From positions 1 to 46,711 of the forward strand of contig CAAGCF010000024.1 of NCBI GenBank assembly GCA_900768265.1: a stretch of 46,711 nt of DNA, in the 5' to 3' direction. The notes under the pieces were generated by a model. That model saw only the letters and a program-made list of their open reading frames with translations. It searched no databases and was not told the origin of the DNA. Each line of letters opens with the position of its first letter. The stretch's first letter is position 1. Below are positions 6,758 through 15,711 of this stretch, piece by piece. Made by a program: the position numbers and the translations under genes. Source of the DNA: an uncultured Collinsella sp. (GTDB lineage Bacteria; Actinomycetota; Coriobacteriia; Coriobacteriales; Coriobacteriaceae).

Positions 6758-7757
6758 GGAACGGCTCGGCGAAGTGGCAGGCGCAGCAGTGGCCCGGGGC
6801 AACTTCCTTAAACTCAGGAAGCTTCTCGGAGCAGATGCCCTGCGCGATCGGGCAGCGCGTGTGGAAACGGCAACCGGTCGGCGGATCCAGCGGCGACGGC
6901 GGATCGCCAGCGAGGATGATGCGCTTGCGGGTCTTCTGGATATCAGGATCGGGAACCGGCACGGCAGACAGCAGCGACTGCGTGTACGGATGGTGAGGCT
7001 CGCTATAGAGCGTTTTCCAGTCCGAAACCTCGACCATCTTGCCCAGGTACATAACGGCAACGCGATCGGAGATGTGCTGCACGACGGACAGGTCGTGGGC
7101 GATAAACAGATACGCCGTACCAAACTTGTCCTGCAGTTCCTTGAGCAGGTTCAGAACCTGGGCCTGAATGGAAACATCCAGAGCGGAAACGGGCTCGTCG
7201 CAGATGATCAGCTTGGGCTTCAGAGCGAACGCGCGAGCGATGCCGACACGCTGACGCTGACCGCCCGAGAACTCATGCGGATAGCGGTTGATGTGCTCGG
7301 GGTTCAGGCCGACGACGTCCAGCAGCTCGCGGACGCGCTCAATGCGCTCCTCCTTGGTACCCACGCCATGAATGGTCATGGGCTCGGAGACGATCTCGCC
7401 AATGGTCATACGAGGATTAAGCGAAGCATAGGGGTCCTGGAAGATGAACTGCATCTCGCGACGCATGTCCTTAATCTCATGCTTGCTCATCTCGGCAACA
7501 TCTTTGCCCTGGAAGAACACTTTGCCGGCCGTCGGCTTGGTCAGGCGCATGATGGTGCGGCCCGTGGTGGACTTACCGCAACCAGACTCGCCGACCAGGC
7601 CAAAGGTCTCGCCCGGATAAATCTCGAACGAAATGTCATTCACAGCAGAGACGACACGCTTAGAGAAGCGCTTGGCGAACATGCCGGACTCAGCGGGAAA
7701 CTCCTTAGAGAGGTGCTCGACCTTCAGCAGCGGAGTACGCTCGTTGGTATCTGCCAT
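6729..7757 (-). CDS. oppF: Oligopeptide ABC transporter ATPase (OppF type)
   Basis: A 342-residue ATPase of the peptide importer. Walker A GESGCGKST, Q-loop FQDPYASLNP, signature SGGQRQRV and Walker B LIICDEP are present. The C-terminal oligopeptide-family extension carries the cysteine-rich stretch CRFHTRCP...C...CCAC, suggesting an Fe-S or metal site. Its start overlaps the oppD stop (TAATG), so the two are translationally coupled. It is last in the operon oppA-B-C-D-F. The last codons are part of a 17-bp inverted repeat. Confidence 0.93.
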   Translation of the reverse strand: MADTNERTPLLKVEHLSKEFPAESGMFAKRFSKRVVSAVNDISFEIYPGETFGLVGESGCGKSTTGRTIMRLTKPTAGKVFFQGKDVAEMSKHEIKDMRREMQFIFQDPYASLNPRMTIGEIVSEPMTIHGVGTKEERIERVRELLDVVGLNPEHINRYPHEFSGGQRQRVGIARAFALKPKLIICDEPVSALDVSIQAQVLNLLKELQDKFGTAYLFIAHDLSVVQHISDRVAVMYLGKMVEVSDWKTLYSEPHHPYTQSLLSAVPVPDPDIQKTRKRIILAGDPPSPLDPPTGCRFHTRCPIAQGICSEKLPEFKEVAPGHCCACHFAEPFPIKESHIDL

Positions 7758-8848
7758 TACGCCTCGCCTCCCTTCTTGGAATCCTTGCGCGTACGGGACG
7801 TCTCAGGAGCGTTCTTGAGGAACTCGGGGTCACCGGAGTAGTGGCACGCAGAGTAATGACCAGACTCGGTGACAACGCGCTCGGGGCGCTGCTTGCGGCA
7901 CTTGTCCGTCGCATAGGGGCAACGAGGAGAGAAGACGCAGCCCTCAGGCAAGTTCATGAGCGAAGGCGGGTTGCCGTGAATCGGCGTAAGAGGCTTCTTC
8001 TCATCGATGGCCTGCTCCGGGATGGAGCGGATAAGGCCCCAGGTGTAGGGGTGGCGGCTCTCGTAGAAGATTTCCTCAGCAGTACCGAACTCGACAGGAC
8101 GGCCGGCGTACATAACCATGATCTTATCGGCCATATCGGCGACGACGCCCAGGTCATGGGTAATCATGATGATGGCGTTGCCGTTCTTCTCCTGCATCTC
8201 CTGCATAAGCTCAATAATCTGAGCCTGGATGGTAACGTCCAGAGCAGTCGTGGGCTCGTCGGCAATCAAAATATCGGGATCGCAGGCAAGAGCCATAGCG
8301 ATCATGACACGCTGACGCATACCGCCGGAGAACTGGTGCGGGTACTCGTTGACGCGCTTCTCGGGCTCGGGAATACCGACGAGGTCCAAAAGCTCGGTGG
8401 CGCGCTTGAGCGCCTCCTGCTTAGAGTAGCCGCGGTGCAGACGAAGACCCTCGCCCACCTGCTTGCCAATCTTATAGACCGGGTTCAAGGAGGTCATAGG
8501 ATCCTGGAAGATCATCGCGATATCGTTACCGCGAATGTGCTGCATCTCTTCCTCGGTCATCTCGAGGATAGAACGACCGCGATAGCGAACGTCGCCGCCC
8601 TCAATCTTTCCCGGAGGCATCGAGATAAGGCCCATGATGGTCATGGCGGTCACGGACTTACCGGAACCGGACTCGCCGACGACGCCCAGGGTCTCGCCGC
8701 GATCGAGCGTGTAGGACACACCGTCGACGGCGCGAACGACGCCGTCCTCGGTGTGGAAATACATCTTAAGGTCATCGACCTCGAGTAGATGCTGGCCCTC
8801 GGGAACCGGCTGGTCCTTCAGGTCCACATAGTTCTTGTTCTTCTTCAT
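7757..8848 (-). CDS. oppD: Oligopeptide ABC transporter ATPase (OppD type)
   Basis: A 363-residue ATPase partner of OppF. It has Walker A GESGSGKSV, FQDPMTSLNP, signature SGGMRQRV, Walker B ILIADEPTTALD, and a C-terminal oligopeptide domain with CVFSPRCPYATDKC. The start lies 2 nt after the oppC stop codon. The last ~20 residues are charged (KDSKKGGEA) and extend past the usual domain end. Confidence 0.93.
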   Translation of the reverse strand: MKKNKNYVDLKDQPVPEGQHLLEVDDLKMYFHTEDGVVRAVDGVSYTLDRGETLGVVGESGSGKSVTAMTIMGLISMPPGKIEGGDVRYRGRSILEMTEEEMQHIRGNDIAMIFQDPMTSLNPVYKIGKQVGEGLRLHRGYSKQEALKRATELLDLVGIPEPEKRVNEYPHQFSGGMRQRVMIAMALACDPDILIADEPTTALDVTIQAQIIELMQEMQEKNGNAIIMITHDLGVVADMADKIMVMYAGRPVEFGTAEEIFYESRHPYTWGLIRSIPEQAIDEKKPLTPIHGNPPSLMNLPEGCVFSPRCPYATDKCRKQRPERVVTESGHYSACHYSGDPEFLKNAPETSRTRKDSKKGGEA

Positions 8849-8850
8849 CC

Positions 8851-9786
8851 TTATGCGTCCTTCATCTTGACGTCGAGGGCGTCGCGCAGACCGTCACCCA
8901 GCAGGGTGAAGGCGAGCACCGTCGAGAGAATTGCCAAACCGGGCATAATCATCATCCAGGGAGCAGTCAGAAGATACTGCTGACCGTCCTGAATCATGGA
9001 GCCCCATGAAGGCGTAGGCGGGATAACGCCCATGCCGAGGAAGGACAGAGCGGACTCGGTCAGAATGGCGCCACCAATGTTCATGGTCGCGTAGACCACG
9101 ATGGAGGCGACGGAGTTCGGGAAGATGTGGCGCATAACGATACGGGCATCGGATGCACCCATCGCGCGAGCAGCATCAACATAATCGTTCTCTTTGACCG
9201 TCAGGATCGCGGAACGGAAAACGCGCGCAATCGAAGGCCAGCCGAGAATGCCGATGGCGATAAAGACGTTCTGAAGACCACGGCCGATAACGGCAATCAT
9301 GGCGACAACGAACAGCACGTACGGGAACGCCAGGAAGATATCCGCGCAGCGCATGATGATCGTATCCCAGATGCCGCCATAGAAACCGGCGAGGGCGCCC
9401 ATGATCAGACCGATCACCGTGGAGATGGCAGTGGCCATAATACCGACGGAGAGCGAGACGCGTGCACCGTAGATTACACGGACAAGAATGTCACGACCAA
9501 GAGAGTCAGTACCAAACGGGTGCTCGGCGCACGGAGCCAAAAGCGAAGTCTGGGCCATGGTCGTCGAATCGGAAGCCGTAGGAGAGCCGAGCCAGGGCTG
9601 AGCCCACAGATCGGCGGTCAGGGCAACCAAAACGACGATGATGATCCAGCAGATACCGATAACGGCGAGCTTGTTCTTACGAAGACGCTTAAAAGCGTCG
9701 CCCCACAGCGTGCGAGACTTGGCGGGAGCAGATGCTGCCTTAGTGGCGGTAGCCTGCTCCTGAGACTGAGAATCAGTTTCCTGCAT
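8851..9786 (-). CDS. oppC: Oligopeptide ABC transporter permease (OppC type)
   Basis: A 311-residue membrane protein with an N-terminal cytoplasmic tail of about 38 residues and six predicted membrane segments. The ATPase-docking loop YVDAARAMGASDARIVMRHI is the family hallmark. GTDSLGRDILVRVIYGARVS is the conserved segment before TM2. GGGAGG lies 8 nt upstream of the ATG. It pairs with OppB to form the translocation channel. Confidence 0.92.
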   Translation of the reverse strand: MQETDSQSQEQATATKAASAPAKSRTLWGDAFKRLRKNKLAVIGICWIIIVVLVALTADLWAQPWLGSPTASDSTTMAQTSLLAPCAEHPFGTDSLGRDILVRVIYGARVSLSVGIMATAISTVIGLIMGALAGFYGGIWDTIIMRCADIFLAFPYVLFVVAMIAVIGRGLQNVFIAIGILGWPSIARVFRSAILTVKENDYVDAARAMGASDARIVMRHIFPNSVASIVVYATMNIGGAILTESALSFLGMGVIPPTPSWGSMIQDGQQYLLTAPWMMIMPGLAILSTVLAFTLLGDGLRDALDVKMKDA

Positions 9787-9800
9787 GAGACGTACCTCCC

Positions 9801-10838
9801 TTAGGCCTTATCCGACGGACCGCCAAGGCGGATGCGCGGGTCGAGGAATGCATAGCTAATATCGACGAGCAGGTTGATCACCATGACGACGACAACGATG
9901 AGCGTAACGCCGCCCATAACGATGGGCCAGTCACGCATGCTAATAGCGCGGTAGACCTCATAGCCGATGCCGGGCCAGTTAAAGACCGTCTCGGTCAGGA
10001 TGGCGCCCGAAAGCATGCCACCAAAGTCGACACCAATATAGGTAACGACGGGAATGAGTGCATTCTTAAGCGCATGCTTGACGATAATCGCGCGATTGGA
10101 GAGACCCTTGGCCTTTGCCGTGCGGATGTAATCCTGATTCATGACGTCGAGTAGCTGCGAGCGCATGATGCGGGCAGCATAGGCGGTCGAAACCGAAGCC
10201 AGCGTGATGGTCGGAAGCACATAGTGCATCCAATCCTGATACTGAGAGCTGGAACCGCCGGCACCCGAGATCGGCATGGAGAATGCGCCGCCGGTGGCAT
10301 CCTTGAGGATGACGCCAAAGAACAGCTGCAGCAGCATGCCGAGCCAGAAGGCAGGAACGGCAACGAGGACCGACGTGGTCAGCGTTACCAAAATATCCCA
10401 GAAGGAATAACGCTTTACCGCCGAAATGATACCCGCACCGATACCCATGATTGCCTCGAGCACGATAGCACACGCAGCAAGCTTGACCGTATACGGATAC
10501 TTCTGGGCAAAAATCTCCGTAACCGGCAGCTTGCGCTGATACGAATTGCCCAAATCGCCATGAAGCAGACCGTTCATGTAATTCAAATATTGGTCCACAA
10601 GCGACGTTGGAACGGGATCGCCGTTCTCATCAAGAATCGCGTTGCCGTCCTCGTCCGTCTGGACCAGGTCATAGCGAATGCGAAGCTGAAGCTCCACCTC
10701 GGGGGCAAGAGCCTTGTCTCCACCGATCAGCTTGATCGGGTCTCCCGGCACGATATTCTGAAGGGCGAACAGAATCAGCGTAACGCCCAAAAATACCGGG
10801 ATGAACTGAAGCACACGTTTAACGATGTACTTACCCAT
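9801..10838 (-). CDS. oppB: Oligopeptide ABC transporter permease (OppB type)
   Basis: A 345-residue permease with TM1 at about 8-30, the coupling loop DYIRTAKAKGLSNRAIIVKH, and the C-terminal DPRIRLGG. The extracytoplasmic loop after TM1 carries an acidic insertion (TDEDGNAILDENGDPVP, near 60-76) with two D-x-(D/N)-G-like repeats that I do not recall as standard for OppB. AGGGGAG precedes the ATG. It follows the oppA gene after a 157-bp hairpin-rich spacer. Confidence 0.92.
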   Translation of the reverse strand: MGKYIVKRVLQFIPVFLGVTLILFALQNIVPGDPIKLIGGDKALAPEVELQLRIRYDLVQTDEDGNAILDENGDPVPTSLVDQYLNYMNGLLHGDLGNSYQRKLPVTEIFAQKYPYTVKLAACAIVLEAIMGIGAGIISAVKRYSFWDILVTLTTSVLVAVPAFWLGMLLQLFFGVILKDATGGAFSMPISGAGGSSSQYQDWMHYVLPTITLASVSTAYAARIMRSQLLDVMNQDYIRTAKAKGLSNRAIIVKHALKNALIPVVTYIGVDFGGMLSGAILTETVFNWPGIGYEVYRAISMRDWPIVMGGVTLIVVVVMVINLLVDISYAFLDPRIRLGGPSDKA

Positions 10839-10869
10839 ACCACTCCCCTATCTAGGGATTAACCTAAAT

Positions 10870-10981
10870 GGGATGCCGATCGCCAGACCGGCATCCCAAA
10901 ATTACCATGAGCCAGTTTACCCCAGGTTAGGGGGAACTGTATGTTTCCCATGAGGTCTACGTAAATACTTGACCCTCATGG
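10870..10981 (-). other. Hairpins between oppA and oppB (attenuation/processing region)
   Basis: Two stems lie in the oppA-oppB spacer: GGGATGCCG/CGGCATCCC (10870-10897) and CCATGAGG-TC/GACCCTCATGG (10948-10981). Neither has a long T-tract on the minus strand. Stems in this position commonly stabilise the upstream binding-protein message and lower permease expression, and that is the likely role here. Confidence 0.55.
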
Positions 10982-10995
10982 AAGCTGCAAAACTC

Positions 10996-12672
10996 TTAGG
11001 CGAGCTCAGCGGTACCCAGATCGGCATGCTTCTGCGGATCGACATAGAGGTACTTGACGCGATCGGAACCAGCGATGGTGTGCGTGTAGAACATCACCGG
11101 GATGACCGGGCAGTCGGCGGCGACCATGGCGTCGGCCTCCTGCATCTTGGCGATGCGCTCGTCGTCGTCAACCGTGGCACGGGCCTCGTCGACCTTGGCG
11201 TCAAAGTCGGGGTTGCTGTAACCGGAGCGGTTGTCGCCACCGAGGGAGTCAGAGTGGAACAACGGATACAGGAAGTTGTCCATGATCGGGTAATCGGCGA
11301 TCCAGCCCAGGCGACCGAACTGATAGTTGAAGTTCTGATACTGCTCGAGCAGGGCAGACCACTCGGGGGTATCGGAGACGGCGGTGATGCCAACCTTGGC
11401 GAGGTCGCCAATGATGGACTCCATGATCTCCTTGTGACCACCGTCCTGGTTGTAGGACAGAGTCACGTTAATGCCGCGGTCGCCGTTGGCACCGGCAGGA
11501 GCAACCTTGTCGAGGTACTCGTTAGCCTTGTCAACGTCGTAGGCAGCAAACTCCCATGCGCCCTCCTTGTAGCCGGCAATGCCCGGAGGAACGATGCCGT
11601 CGGCGGGGGTACGGGTGCCCTTGAAGATGGTCTTGCAGATGGCCTCACGGTTGATGGCCAGGGAGATGCCCCTGCGCAGGTCGGCGTTGTTGAACGGCTC
11701 GGCCGTGTTGTTGCACGTCAGATAGTACGTGGAAGGCTCGGAGCCGAGCAGCATGCGCTCGCCGTCACCCATGGTGTAGCCGTCCTTGGACTCGCCACGG
11801 TCCTTCTTGGCAGCGTCGATCTGAGCAACGGGGACGTCGCAGACATCGAGGTTGCCGGCCTGGAACTCCTTGTAAGCGGTCTCCACGTCCTTGATGACCT
11901 GGAAGTGGATGCCGTCGATCTTGGCCTTGTCGCCATAGTAATCGTCGAACTTCTTGAGGTTGATCTCCTGACCATCCTCCCACTTACCGTCCATCATGAA
12001 CGGGCCGTTGCCGACCGGGGCAAGATAGAAGCTCTTGACATCGGACTCGGCGCACTCGGGAACCGGGGACAGAGCCGGGTGAGAGGCGACGAACGGGAAG
12101 TCGGCGTAGGCGGAAGTCAGCTTGACGACGAGGGTCTCGTCATCCGGGCAGGTGACACCGGTCAGCTCGGTAGCGTTACCGGCAACCAGGTCGTCATAGC
12201 CCTCGACCATGGAGAGGTGATAGGAGACCTCGGAAGGACCATACTCGGTAGCGATGGCCGACTTAGTGTTGACCAGGCGCTCCCAGCCGAGCTTGAAGGA
12301 CTTGGAGGTAACGTCGTCACCGTTGTGGAACTTAGCCTTCTTGATCTTGAAGGTGAACTCGGTAGCGTCGTCGTTGGCCTCGAAGGACTCACAAGCCAGC
12401 GGGACGATCTCGCCCTTCTCGGCGTCGTAAGAGGTCAGAGCATCGAACAGCTGGTACTCGACCTGAGTGCCCTGGTCCTCCTGGACGTTGTACGGGTCGA
12501 TGCAGACCGGGTTGTTGATGTAGAAGTTCAGCGTCGAACCGGACTCAGAACCGGAAGCGTCGCCGCCCTTCTTGCCGCATGCGGCAAGAAAAGCCATGGA
12601 GCTCGCAGCAAGGGTACCGCCGACAAAGGCGCGACGACCCATAACGGGCTGGTGGAACATAGAATCAGCCAT
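10996..12672 (-). CDS. oppA: Oligopeptide-binding lipoprotein (OppA type, SBP family 5)
   Basis: A 558-residue extracellular peptide-binding protein. The N-terminus carries a twin-arginine motif (GRRAFVGG, about 12-19), a hydrophobic stretch and the lipobox LAAC near residue 32, followed by a Gly/Ser-rich linker. It is therefore predicted to be a Tat-exported lipoprotein. Family-5 features are present in the body (FTFKIKKAKFHNGDDVT; LRRGISLAINREAI). AAGGAGGA precedes the ATG. It is first in the operon and presumably the most expressed. Peptide specificity cannot be read from sequence. Confidence 0.92.
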   Translation of the reverse strand: MADSMFHQPVMGRRAFVGGTLAASSMAFLAACGKKGGDASGSESGSTLNFYINNPVCIDPYNVQEDQGTQVEYQLFDALTSYDAEKGEIVPLACESFEANDDATEFTFKIKKAKFHNGDDVTSKSFKLGWERLVNTKSAIATEYGPSEVSYHLSMVEGYDDLVAGNATELTGVTCPDDETLVVKLTSAYADFPFVASHPALSPVPECAESDVKSFYLAPVGNGPFMMDGKWEDGQEINLKKFDDYYGDKAKIDGIHFQVIKDVETAYKEFQAGNLDVCDVPVAQIDAAKKDRGESKDGYTMGDGERMLLGSEPSTYYLTCNNTAEPFNNADLRRGISLAINREAICKTIFKGTRTPADGIVPPGIAGYKEGAWEFAAYDVDKANEYLDKVAPAGANGDRGINVTLSYNQDGGHKEIMESIIGDLAKVGITAVSDTPEWSALLEQYQNFNYQFGRLGWIADYPIMDNFLYPLFHSDSLGGDNRSGYSNPDFDAKVDEARATVDDDERIAKMQEADAMVAADCPVIPVMFYTHTIAGSDRVKYLYVDPQKHADLGTAELA

Positions 12673-12771
12673 GCCATCCTCCTTATGAGATAGGACAAAG
12701 AAATGTTCAGTCGGACATATGTCGAGACAATCCGATCCGAACCATCAAAACGCCGTCCGCTGCTATGGCTG

Positions 12772-12800
12772 GTTATGCACAACAGACCAACGTTTTGCAA
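12772..12800 (-). promoter_or_regulatory. Possible promoter of the opp operon
   Basis: On the minus strand TTGCAA (12795-12800), a 17-bp spacer and CATAAC (12772-12777). This leaves a leader of about 95 nt before oppA, which includes the palindrome GACATATGTC near 12714-12723. The -10 is a weak match. The remaining 12673-12913 region shows nothing else. Confidence 0.4.
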
Positions 12801-12913
12801 TACAGTAGCGCATTTTATGCACGATTTGGGGCTAATTCCGATTAACGGTCGAGAATTTCTTTAGTTGGGCGAAGTATGTGGGGATATTTTGACTCTGTTA
12901 CAAGTCTGTAAAC

Positions 12914-12943
12914 AAAAAGGGCCCCGCACATGCGGGACCCTTT
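12914..12943 (-). terminator. Terminator after secG
   Basis: On the minus strand AAAGGGTCCCGCA/TGCGGGGCCCTTT forms a strong stem followed by a T-run. It lies 22 nt beyond the secG stop. Confidence 0.88.
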
Positions 12944-12965
12944 ACAAACGTATATACGCCGATGC

Positions 12966-13220
12966 TTAGTAGCCGACGATACCCTGCGGGAAGAAGAACA
13001 TGCACAGAACGACACACACGGCAAAAACGACGGCCATAATTACCGTCAGGCGATCGAGGTTCTGCTCCATGACGCCCGTGGCAGAGCTGGAGTTATACAG
13101 CGAGCTAGCGATCATATCCGAAACGCCGGTGCCCTTACCGGAATGCATCAGAACGAGAATCGTCAGCGCCACGGCAGAAACAGCCCAAACGACAAACAGA
13201 AGAATCTGGAACGGACCCAT
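12966..13220 (-). CDS. secG: Protein translocase subunit SecG
   Basis: An 84-residue membrane protein with two hydrophobic segments (about 5-25 and 57-76) joined by a glycine/serine-rich cytoplasmic loop (HSGKGTGVSDM), as in SecG. It assists SecYE-mediated export. Position after the gapA-pgk-tpiA block matches the usual actinobacterial order. AAGGAG precedes the ATG. Confidence 0.9.
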   Translation of the reverse strand: MGPFQILLFVVWAVSAVALTILVLMHSGKGTGVSDMIASSLYNSSSATGVMEQNLDRLTVIMAVVFAVCVVLCMFFFPQGIVGY

Positions 13221-13286
13221 AGATAAGCTCCTTAATAGAACAATTCAAACTCCAGTACTGTACCACAACCTCCAACACTCCCCCAC

Positions 13287-13317
13287 CTGCCATTTAGGGA
13301 CGGGGTAGAAATGGCAG
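13287..13317. repeat. 31-nt REP-like hairpin
   Basis: CTGCCATTT and AAATGGCAG form a perfect 9-bp inverted repeat around the loop AGGGACGGGGTAG. It lies between the secG start and the gpmI terminator, has no T-tract, and has the look of a dispersed palindromic repeat. Only one copy is in the window. Confidence 0.45.
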
Positions 13318-13324
13318 AAATACC

Positions 13325-13359
13325 AAAAAGGGGGTCGTCCGGTTGTGGACAACCCCCTT
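13325..13359 (-). terminator. Terminator after gpmI
   Basis: On the minus strand AAGGGGGTTGTCC/GGACGACCCCCTT forms a stem followed by TTTTT. It is 26 nt past the gpmI stop and ends the pgk-tpiA-gpmI unit before secG. Confidence 0.88.
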
Positions 13360-13384
13360 ACTAGAAAACGGTATTTGTTTTCTA

Positions 13385-14938
13385 TTAGGCCTCGGTGGCG
13401 AGCACGCGACCCGTCATCTCGGCGGAAGGCTCAATACCAGCCATGGTGAGCATGGTCGGAGCGATATCGGAAAGACGGCCGTCCTCGATACCGGTGAGCT
13501 TGGCCTTATCATCAACGATGATAAACGGCACGCGGTTGGTGGTGTGAGCCGTAAACGGATGCTTGGAACCGTCGGAAGCAACGTCAAACATGTGATCGGC
13601 GTTGCCGTGGTCGGCGGTAATCAGCGCAAAGCCGCCCTTGGCGAGAATCGCCGGGACAACCTTGGACAGAGCATCGTCAACAGCCTCGACGGCCTTAACG
13701 GCGGCGTCGAAGACACCGGTGTGACCAACCATGTCGCAGTTCGCGAAGTTCACGATGTAGAAATCAGCGCGATCCTCGTTGATGGCGGCGACGAGCTTCT
13801 CGGTAACCTCGGGAGCGCTCATCTCAGGCTGCAGATCGTAGGTAGCGACCTTGGGGGAAGCGACGAGCACGCGCTCCTCGCCCTCCTTGGGCTCCTCGAT
13901 GCCGCCGTTGAGGAAGAACGTCACGTGGGCGTACTTCTCGGTCTCGGCGGTGTGCAGCTGCTTGAGGCCATTGGCGGCGATAACGTCGGCCAGGACGTTC
14001 TCGGGGAACGTCTTGGGGAAGGCGACCTCGACGTCAAACGTCGGATCGTACTCGGTCATCGTCACAAAGTGCGAAAGCTTGATCTGCTCGCGCTCAAAGC
14101 CGTCGAACTCCTTGTCCGTGAACACGCGGGTCATCTGACGAGCGCGGTCGGGACGGAAGTTGAAGAAGATGGCCGCGTCGCCCTCGTGGATGCCCTCGTT
14201 GTGGGCAGCGAAGGGCTCGACGAACTCATCGCCGCGCGGATCCTTCTCGTAGTAGGCCTTGATACCGGCCACGGGGTCGGTATCGGCATCGGACGCGTTG
14301 ACCATGACATCGTAGGCACGCTGGATGCGCTCCCAACGGTTATCGCGGTCCATGGCCCAATATCGGCCCGAGACGGTGGCAACGCGAGCGTCGCAACCGG
14401 TCTCCTCGGAGATCTTAGCCAGGAAGGCGCAGAACTCACTCATGTAGCCGGCACCGGACTGCGGGTCGACGTCGCGGCCATCCATGAAGGCGTGGACGCG
14501 AACGGTCTTGACGCCATGCTGGGCAGCCATCTTGACCAGAGCCTCGACGTGGTTCATGTGAGAATGAACGCCGCCAGGGCTCATAAGGCCCATGAGGTGG
14601 AGAGTCTTGCCTTCGGCCTTGACATCGTCCATAGCCTTGACGAAGACCTCGTTCTTGGCGATGGAGCCGTCCTTGATGGCATTGTTGATGCGCGAAAGCT
14701 CCTGGAACACGATGCGGCCGGCACCGATGTTGAGGTGACCCACCTCGGAGTTACCCATCTGACCGTCGGGAAGGCCCACGTCCTCGCCCGAAGCGCCGAG
14801 CGTGGTGTGAGGGTACTTCTCGTACAGGCTATCAAGGAAGGGCGTCTTGGCAGCGGCGACGGCGTTCTCGCCATCGGCCGGAGCCAGGCCACAGCCGTCC
14901 ATGATGATCAGGAGTGCAGGAAGATGACGCTGTGCCAT
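13385..14938 (-). CDS. gpmI: 2,3-bisphosphoglycerate-independent phosphoglycerate mutase
   Basis: A 517-residue cytoplasmic enzyme that interconverts 3- and 2-phosphoglycerate using a phosphoserine intermediate and divalent metal. MDGCGLA (metal Asp14), GNSEVGHLNIGAGR (catalytic Ser64), GGVHSH and ADHGNADHM are all present, as in the alkaline-phosphatase superfamily iPGM. Length is normal. It starts 5 nt after the tpiA stop codon, so it is translated from the same message. Its insertion between tpiA and secG departs from the usual actinobacterial order. Confidence 0.95.
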   Translation of the reverse strand: MAQRHLPALLIIMDGCGLAPADGENAVAAAKTPFLDSLYEKYPHTTLGASGEDVGLPDGQMGNSEVGHLNIGAGRIVFQELSRINNAIKDGSIAKNEVFVKAMDDVKAEGKTLHLMGLMSPGGVHSHMNHVEALVKMAAQHGVKTVRVHAFMDGRDVDPQSGAGYMSEFCAFLAKISEETGCDARVATVSGRYWAMDRDNRWERIQRAYDVMVNASDADTDPVAGIKAYYEKDPRGDEFVEPFAAHNEGIHEGDAAIFFNFRPDRARQMTRVFTDKEFDGFEREQIKLSHFVTMTEYDPTFDVEVAFPKTFPENVLADVIAANGLKQLHTAETEKYAHVTFFLNGGIEEPKEGEERVLVASPKVATYDLQPEMSAPEVTEKLVAAINEDRADFYIVNFANCDMVGHTGVFDAAVKAVEAVDDALSKVVPAILAKGGFALITADHGNADHMFDVASDGSKHPFTAHTTNRVPFIIVDDKAKLTGIEDGRLSDIAPTMLTMAGIEPSAEMTGRVLATEA

Positions 14939-14943
14939 ATGTC

Positions 14944-15711
14944 CTACTCGCCTGCCTTGACGACCATAGAGGCGAAGTCGGCAGCCTTGAGGGAAGCGCC
15001 GCCCACGAGGGCGCCGTCAACGTCAGGCTTGGCGACGAGCTCGGCGATGTTGCCGGGCTTAGCGGAACCGCCGTAGAGAACGCGGATGCCATTAGCGAGC
15101 TCCTCGCCGAACATCTCATTGAGGGTCTCACGGATAGCGCCGCAGACCTCCTGAGCGTCCTCGGCGGTAGCGGTCTTGCCGGTGCCGATAGCCCAGATGG
15201 GCTCGTAGGCGACGACGACCTGCTTGGGGCAGGTGATCTCAAGACCAGCAAGGCCAGCCTTGACCTGGTTCACGACGTGCTCGACATAGGTGCCAGCCTC
15301 GCGGACCTCGAGGGACTCGCCGCAGCAGAAGACGGGAACAAGACCGGCGGCAACGAGAGCCTTGGCCTTCTTGTTCTGATCCTCGTCGGTCTCGTGGAAG
15401 TAGTCGCGACGCTCGGAGTGACCGATGATGCAGTAGGTGCAGCCAGCGGACTTGAGCATGTCGCAAGAGGACTCACCGGTGAAGGCACCCTTGGCCTCCC
15501 AGTACACGTTCTGTGCACCGAGGGCGATGGGGGCAGCCTGAATGCGGTCATGAACCGTGGTGATGTCAATGGTCGGAGGGCAGACGAGCACCTCGACGCC
15601 AGCCGGAACCTCGGGCAGAGCCTGAGCCAGCTCGTCGGCGAGCCTGGCGGCCTCGGCGACGTCGTTGTTCATCTTCCAGTTACCAGCGATAAGAAGGGTG
15701 CGATTAGGCAT
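14944..15711 (-). CDS. tpiA: Triosephosphate isomerase
   Basis: A 255-residue TIM-barrel enzyme interconverting dihydroxyacetone phosphate and glyceraldehyde 3-phosphate. Catalytic residues are visible: Asn11/Lys13 (GNWKMN), His98 (IIGHSERR) and Glu170 (AYEPIWAIGTG). The phosphate loop YGGSAKP is present. The ATG at 15711 lies inside the end of pgk (8-nt overlap), so it is translationally coupled. The longer open frame starting at 15774 is rejected because the extra residues do not belong to the family. Confidence 0.95.
   Translation of the reverse strand: MPNRTLLIAGNWKMNNDVAEAARLADELAQALPEVPAGVEVLVCPPTIDITTVHDRIQAAPIALGAQNVYWEAKGAFTGESSCDMLKSAGCTYCIIGHSERRDYFHETDEDQNKKAKALVAAGLVPVFCCGESLEVREAGTYVEHVVNQVKAGLAGLEITCPKQVVVAYEPIWAIGTGKTATAEDAQEVCGAIRETLNEMFGEELANGIRVLYGGSAKPGNIAELVAKPDVDGALVGGASLKAADFASMVVKAGE

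Noticed and set aside
13343..15076. Plus-strand open frame of 577 codons opposite gpmI; similar ones lie opposite oppA, pgk, gapA and the binding protein near 30 kb.
   Set aside because: Each mirrors a minus-strand gene with intact catalytic motifs. Codon-third-position bias alone explains them.
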